Source: JBFIHF01 sp964411125
Lineage (GTDB): Bacteria; Myxococcota_A; Bradymonadia; Bradymonadales; Bradymonadaceae
Assembly (NCBI GenBank): GCA_964411125.1
Contig: CAYPJU010000004.1
Span: forward strand, 99,719 to 163,718
DNA length: 64,000 nucleotides
Direction of reading: 5' to 3'
In this document: positions 61,625 through 64,000 of the stretch, in pieces
Numbering within the stretch: position 1 is the stretch's first letter
Layout: each line of letters opens with the position of its first letter
The notes under the pieces: model-generated
Told to the model about the DNA's origin: nothing
Seen by the model: only the letters and a program-made list of their open reading frames with translations
Databases searched by the model: none
Translations under genes and position numbers: made by a program

Positions 61625-62778
61625 TGGGTGGATTCACGAGACGGGAGTTCATCGAGATCGCGGGGCTGGGAGCGCTCGTCCTCTTTACGCCGCCGGGGTT
61701 CGCGCTCCCGAAAGGGGAGCGGGTCCTCGTCCTGGTGGAGCTCTCGGGAGGAAACGACGGGCTCAACACGGTCGTGCCGTTTCGGGATCCGAAGTACGCG
61801 GCGCTGCGGCCAACGATCGGGCTCGATCCCGCGAAGGTGCTGGCGCTCGACGGGGAGACGGGGCTCCACCCCGAGCTTCGCGGGCTCGCAGCGTCGTGGG
61901 AGACCGGGGACACCGCGATCGTTCGCGGGGTGGGGTATCCCGCGGCGAACCGTTCCCATTTTCGGTCGATCGAGATCTGGGAGACGGCGTCCGATTCGGA
62001 CGAGTACGCCGACGCGGGCTGGCCGGTCGCCGCGATGGGGAAGAAGCTGCTTTCGCAGCTCGCGCCGGGGGCCTTGCTGACGGTGGGGGCGGAGGACGAC
62101 GGTCCCTTGCTGGGAACGCCGGCGCTCGCGCTGCAGAACCCCGAGCAGGTCGTCAAGCTCGCCCGACGGATGCCGCGCACGACGCGCACCACGAAGAACC
62201 CGGCGCTCGCGCACGTGCTCGAGACGCAGCACGAGCTGCTCGACGCCGTCGAGTCGATGGAGCGGCACCTCGCGAACGCGGCGGTCCCGACGGCGGACTT
62301 CGGGAAGGGACAGTTCGCCGAAGCGTGCCGCGACGCGGCACGGATCATCGTTTCGGGGATGGGAGTGATGGTGATCCGGCTACGGCTGGGCGGGTTCGAT
62401 ACGCACGTGAATCAGCCTCGGCGGCACGCGCGCTTGATGGAGCAGTTGAACGCGGGGCTTTCCGGACTGCGAAGGGCATTGATCGATGCAGAACGCTGGG
62501 ACGATACGCTCGTCGTCACGTATTCGGAGTTCGGGAGGAGGGTCAAAGAGAACGGCGGAGCGGGGACGGATCACGGAACCGCGGCGCCGCAGATCGTGAT
62601 GGGTGGCGCGGTGAAAGGGGGATTTCACGGCGCGCGCCCGTCGCTCGATGCGCTCGATGCGAACGGGGACCTCCGCTTCACCACCGACTTTCGCGCGACC
62701 TACAACACCATCGTGCAAGGCTGGTGGGGAGTGCGCGATTCAGGGCTGTCGAAGTTCGGGAACGTCGGGTTCCTGTAG
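61624..62778 (+). CDS. DUF1501 Tat-exported protein
   Basis: A 384-residue DUF1501 protein with a Tat signal (MGGFTRREFIEIAGLGALVL; R-R-E-F). The domain, distantly sulfatase-like, shows LVLVELSGGNDGLNTVVPF, NRSHFRSIEIWETA, GGFDTHVNQ, VVTYSEFGRRVKENGG and GTDHGTAAP. Function unproven. It starts within TGATG, overlapping the DUF1800 stop by one base. It is the last gene of the cytochrome / DUF1800 / DUF1501 operon. Confidence 0.93.
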   Translation: MGGFTRREFIEIAGLGALVLFTPPGFALPKGERVLVLVELSGGNDGLNTVVPFRDPKYAALRPTIGLDPAKVLALDGETGLHPELRGLAASWETGDTAIVRGVGYPAANRSHFRSIEIWETASDSDEYADAGWPVAAMGKKLLSQLAPGALLTVGAEDDGPLLGTPALALQNPEQVVKLARRMPRTTRTTKNPALAHVLETQHELLDAVESMERHLANAAVPTADFGKGQFAEACRDAARIIVSGMGVMVIRLRLGGFDTHVNQPRRHARLMEQLNAGLSGLRRALIDAERWDDTLVVTYSEFGRRVKENGGAGTDHGTAAPQIVMGGAVKGGFHGARPSLDALDANGDLRFTTDFRATYNTIVQGWWGVRDSGLSKFGNVGFL

Positions 62779-62862
62779 CGGCGTCGCGTTGACGTCGTCG
62801 CCTCGTGCTTAGCCTCTCCGTGTAGATGTGATGCCCACATCACCACGAAATACGGAGAATTT

Positions 62863-63234
62863 ATGGCTACCCCGAAAATGGACAGCACCGCCCTCTTCAC
62901 TCAGTACGTCGACGTCGTGAACAAGTCGCTCGACATGCACAAAGGTGAGTTTCCCTACAAGCAGCTCTTGAAGGCTGCCGATTCGCTCCTCGAAGACAAG
63001 ACGGTCGCGGTAGCGATCTACAAGGATGATGCCGACGAGCCCCACGACTGGTTCACGATGGGTTTCGACCATCAGACGTTCCAGTTCATCCAGCACGGCA
63101 AGACCGACGCGAACCTCACGTGGCGAGCGAAGGAAGACTACATTCGCAACGTCGTCGAAAACCCGAAGGAGTACATCGAGTCGCCGTCGAAGCTGGAGTT
63201 CGGCTGGCTCAAGAGCCGCGTCGGTCTCGACTGA
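62863..63234 (+). CDS. Conserved-looking small hypothetical protein
   Basis: A 123-residue cytoplasmic protein with no family that I recognise. It starts MATPKMDSTALFTQYVDVVN (ATG 62863) behind GGAGAATTT, a good ribosome-binding site. The composition is balanced, with a TVAVAIYKDDADEPHDWFTMGF strand-rich core and many aromatic residues (EDYIRNVVENPKEYIE). It resembles ligand-binding SCP2-like or immunity-type small proteins only loosely. Transcribed towards the structured region at the window end; no terminator is obvious between. Confidence 0.8.
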   Translation: MATPKMDSTALFTQYVDVVNKSLDMHKGEFPYKQLLKAADSLLEDKTVAVAIYKDDADEPHDWFTMGFDHQTFQFIQHGKTDANLTWRAKEDYIRNVVENPKEYIESPSKLEFGWLKSRVGLD

Positions 63235-63344
63235 GGAAAAAGATCCGCAGCTTTCACGCGGGAGTAGCGCATCGGGTCGGAAAATTTCGTTCCTGCTGGA
63301 ATGAAAGGTTTGAATCCCAAGTTATTCTCCTGCACTCTGAAGGA

Positions 63345-63462
63345 GTGACGGGGCGCACGTCCCGAAAAACAATCGTTCGGGCTGTGGCAGGTACGGCACC
63401 TGTTCCATCCCAGTGACCTTGGGTGGTCACGCAACAGAACTGCCGAAAAAGGAGGTGATCCA
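63345..63462 (+). ncRNA. Hairpin-rich leader of the 21-codon ORF
   Basis: This 118-nt stretch after the 62863 gene carries four perfect small hairpins. They are GACG-N7-CGTC, CCCGAA-N9-TTCGGG (63361-63381), CAGGT-ACGGC-ACCTG (63388-63402) and GTGACC-TTGGGT-GGTCAC (63413-63430). It ends in the exceptionally strong Shine-Dalgarno of the next ORF. It looks like a structured leader or part of a structured RNA. I do not recognise a riboswitch family. The 110 bases upstream (63235-63344) hold nothing I can name. Confidence 0.5.
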
Positions 63463-63528
63463 GTGGACAGTAATTGTACCAAACCGATTCAGAAGGTGGT
63501 GTCCCTTGGCGAGGGCTGGACCTGGTGA
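63463..63528 (+). CDS. 21-residue ORF (MDSNCTKPIQKVVSLGEGWTW)
   Basis: GTG 63463 opens a 21-codon ORF ending TGA 63526-63528. It is preceded by AAAGGAGGTGATCCAG (63448-63463), a 16-base perfect complement of a bacterial 16S rRNA 3' end. The Shine-Dalgarno core GGAGG to GTG spacing is about seven bases, so translation should be strong. The product ends Gly-Glu-Gly-Trp-Thr-Trp. It could be a leader peptide for attenuation (two Trp codons), a precursor of a modified peptide (the Trp-x-Trp is like the darobactin core), or part of a structured RNA. No partner gene lies in the window. Confidence 0.5.
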   Translation: MDSNCTKPIQKVVSLGEGWTW

Positions 63529-63624
63529 GCCTCCGGGGTCCGCTCGAGGGCGGAACCCCCAAGCTCCGGAAGCTCGGTGAGACCAGATAGGTTTCTCGTC
63601 GAGGAAAAAACCCAGACATCACCG
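63529..63624 (+). ncRNA. Structured region between the short ORF and the terminator
   Basis: After the short ORF there are two further hairpins, GGGGT-CCGC / GCGG-A-ACCCC (63535-63559) and TTTCTC / GAGGAAA (about 63591-63608), plus the short palindrome TCCGGA. With the leader and the terminator, a discrete transcript of about 330 nt is implied. I do not recognise a named ncRNA family. Confidence 0.4.
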
Positions 63625-63685
63625 ACCGCGTGGTGACGGCGTAATCGGACCGTACTAGTCCCTCGAGCCGCCACGCGGTTTTTTT
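63625..63685 (+). terminator. Strong Rho-independent terminator closing the structured unit
   Basis: The 9-bp stem ACCGCGTGG / CCACGCGGT (63625-63633 with 63671-63679) is extended by CGGC/GCCG and encloses an inner GGAC/GTCC hairpin. It is followed by seven T (63679-63685). It ends the unit that carries the 21-codon ORF. Confidence 0.88.
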
Positions 63686-63851
63686 ATGCCCTGAGGAAGG
63701 GTCTGCTCCCGTCGCTGGAGCGACGGGGAGGGGTCATCTTGCGATTCGTTCGTGCTCGACGATGCCTGTGGCATCGCCTGCGCGCGACGAATCGCAAGAT
63801 GACCCCTCCACGCCGCTCCAGCTCGGTCCGCAGACACCTTCCTCAGGGCAT
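63686..63851. repeat. 166-bp nested palindrome (MITE- or cruciform-like)
   Basis: Four nested perfect arms pair around a 3-base loop (TGT at 63767-63769). They are a 15-bp outer arm ATGCCCTGAGGAAGG (63686-63700 with 63837-63851), GTCTGC/GCAGAC, GCTGGAGCG/CGCTCCAGC, and a 22-bp arm (63728-63749 with 63787-63808), plus the 7-bp CGATGCC/GGCATCG at the tip. Internal loops are short. It has no ORF. It could be a non-autonomous transposable element, a very large terminator, an integron attC-like or a recombination site. Confidence 0.85.
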
Positions 63852-63866
63852 TTTCATTGTAGGCTC

Positions 63867-63906
63867 GGGGGGCCGCTTGCGCGGCGGGGGGGCCGCTTGC
63901 GCGGCC
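63867..63906. repeat. Two tandem GC-rich hairpin units
   Basis: A 19-20 bp unit (GGGGGGCCGCTTGCGCGGC) occurs twice in tandem (63867-63885 and 63886-63905). Each carries the stem GCCGC-TTGC-GCGGC. It bridges the long palindrome and the heptamer array. Confidence 0.75.
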
Positions 63907-63924
63907 AAGGTTCCGCTCCCCACG

Positions 63925-64000
63925 CCGCTAACCGCTAACCGCTAACACTAACCGCTAACCGCTAACCGCTAACCGCTAACCGCTAACCGCTAACCGCTAA
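63925..64000. repeat. Telomere-like (CCGCTAA)n heptamer array, continues past the window
   Basis: From 63925 to the end the sequence is a 7-bp tandem repeat CCGCTAA (CTAACCG in another register), about ten copies with one interruption (CTAACACTAACC around 63941-63952). The array reaches base 64000, so its true length is not known. It resembles telomeric heptamers in form only; bacterial arrays of this kind are usually variable-number tandem repeats. Confidence 0.9.

Noticed and set aside
63448..63463. Possible remnant of a 16S rRNA 3' end on the minus strand
   Set aside because: Only 16 bases match and the match stops abruptly; the neighbouring bases show no rRNA similarity. A strong Shine-Dalgarno site explains it better.
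63463..63528. Trp attenuation leader
   Set aside because: Two Trp codons are present but at the very end of the ORF, and no trp biosynthetic gene follows within the window; kept as an alternative, not as the call.
63925..64000. Direct-repeat CRISPR or phage attachment site
   Set aside because: The unit is only 7 bp with no spacers; an integrase gene is not in the window.

Overview
The window looks like a chromosomal segment of a GC-rich, Gram-negative, predatory-lineage-type bacterium, most probably a member of the Myxococcota (Sandaracinaceae- or Bradymonadia-like). The reasons are the strong GC bias, the very large number of lipoproteins with Asp/Gly/Asn-rich linkers after the lipobox, the cysteine-rich tandem-repeat surface proteins, a eukaryote-like Ser/Thr kinase with a C-terminal membrane anchor, the paired DUF1592/DUF1552 and DUF1800/DUF1501 secretion modules, and the absence of phage or IS genes. 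I cannot name genus or species from the sequence alone.

Layout. 1-3.9 kb: tRNA-Gly with its own promoter and terminator, a Calx-beta-like repeat lipoprotein, a MarR/DUF4336 operon and a VOC-family protein. 3.9-10.3 kb: DUF1592 c-type lipoprotein plus DUF1552 Tat protein, DUF421 membrane protein, EVE-domain protein, RecQ helicase. 10.5-17.2 kb: penicillin-acylase-family protein, cold-shock protein, exported phosphatase/nuclease-like lipoprotein, a 17-module Cys-Cys repeat lipoprotein, and a WYL-type regulator. 17.3-22.9 kb: a tightly coupled molybdenum hydroxylase operon (XdhC, MocA-like, a small exported protein that appears to start at CTG, 2Fe-2S subunit, Mo-binding subunit, c-type cytochrome). 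22.9-31.6 kb: FMN alpha-hydroxyacid dehydrogenase, lipoproteins, AlkB-like dioxygenase, dCMP deaminase, L,D-transpeptidase, an odd tRNA with anticodon UAG, DUF5658 protein, an ATPase-fold protein coupled to a transglutaminase-like lipoprotein.

31.6-43.3 kb: DUF819 permease, a hairpin-array repeat, TraB/PrgY-like protein, M19-like dipeptidase, lipoprotein plus outer-membrane beta-barrel pair, START-like exported protein, sphingosine-1-phosphate-lyase-like PLP enzyme, and a GMC oxidoreductase with a small partner. 43.4-50.9 kb: a 23-repeat Asp/Cys surface lipoprotein with a C-terminal lamin-tail-type domain, then a kinase / TPR-type / 11-repeat Cys-rich lipoprotein operon with one-base stop/start overlaps. 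51-62.8 kb: 2OG-Fe(II) oxygenase, host-attachment-like protein, beta-propeller lactonase lipoprotein, RluA-type pseudouridine synthase, beta-helix lipoprotein, HiPIP, sirtuin, a two-haem cytochrome lipoprotein and the DUF1800/DUF1501 pair.

The last 700 bases are unlike the rest. A probable structured transcript carries a 21-codon ORF behind a ribosome-binding site matching the 16S rRNA 3' end over 16 bases, and ends in a strong terminator. It is followed by a 166-bp palindrome, two copies of a GC-rich hairpin and a telomere-like heptamer array that runs off the window end. This cluster is the best candidate for something undescribed. Other points worth checking are two CTG start codons with near-ideal Shine-Dalgarno spacing, and the short-variable-arm tRNA(UAG).
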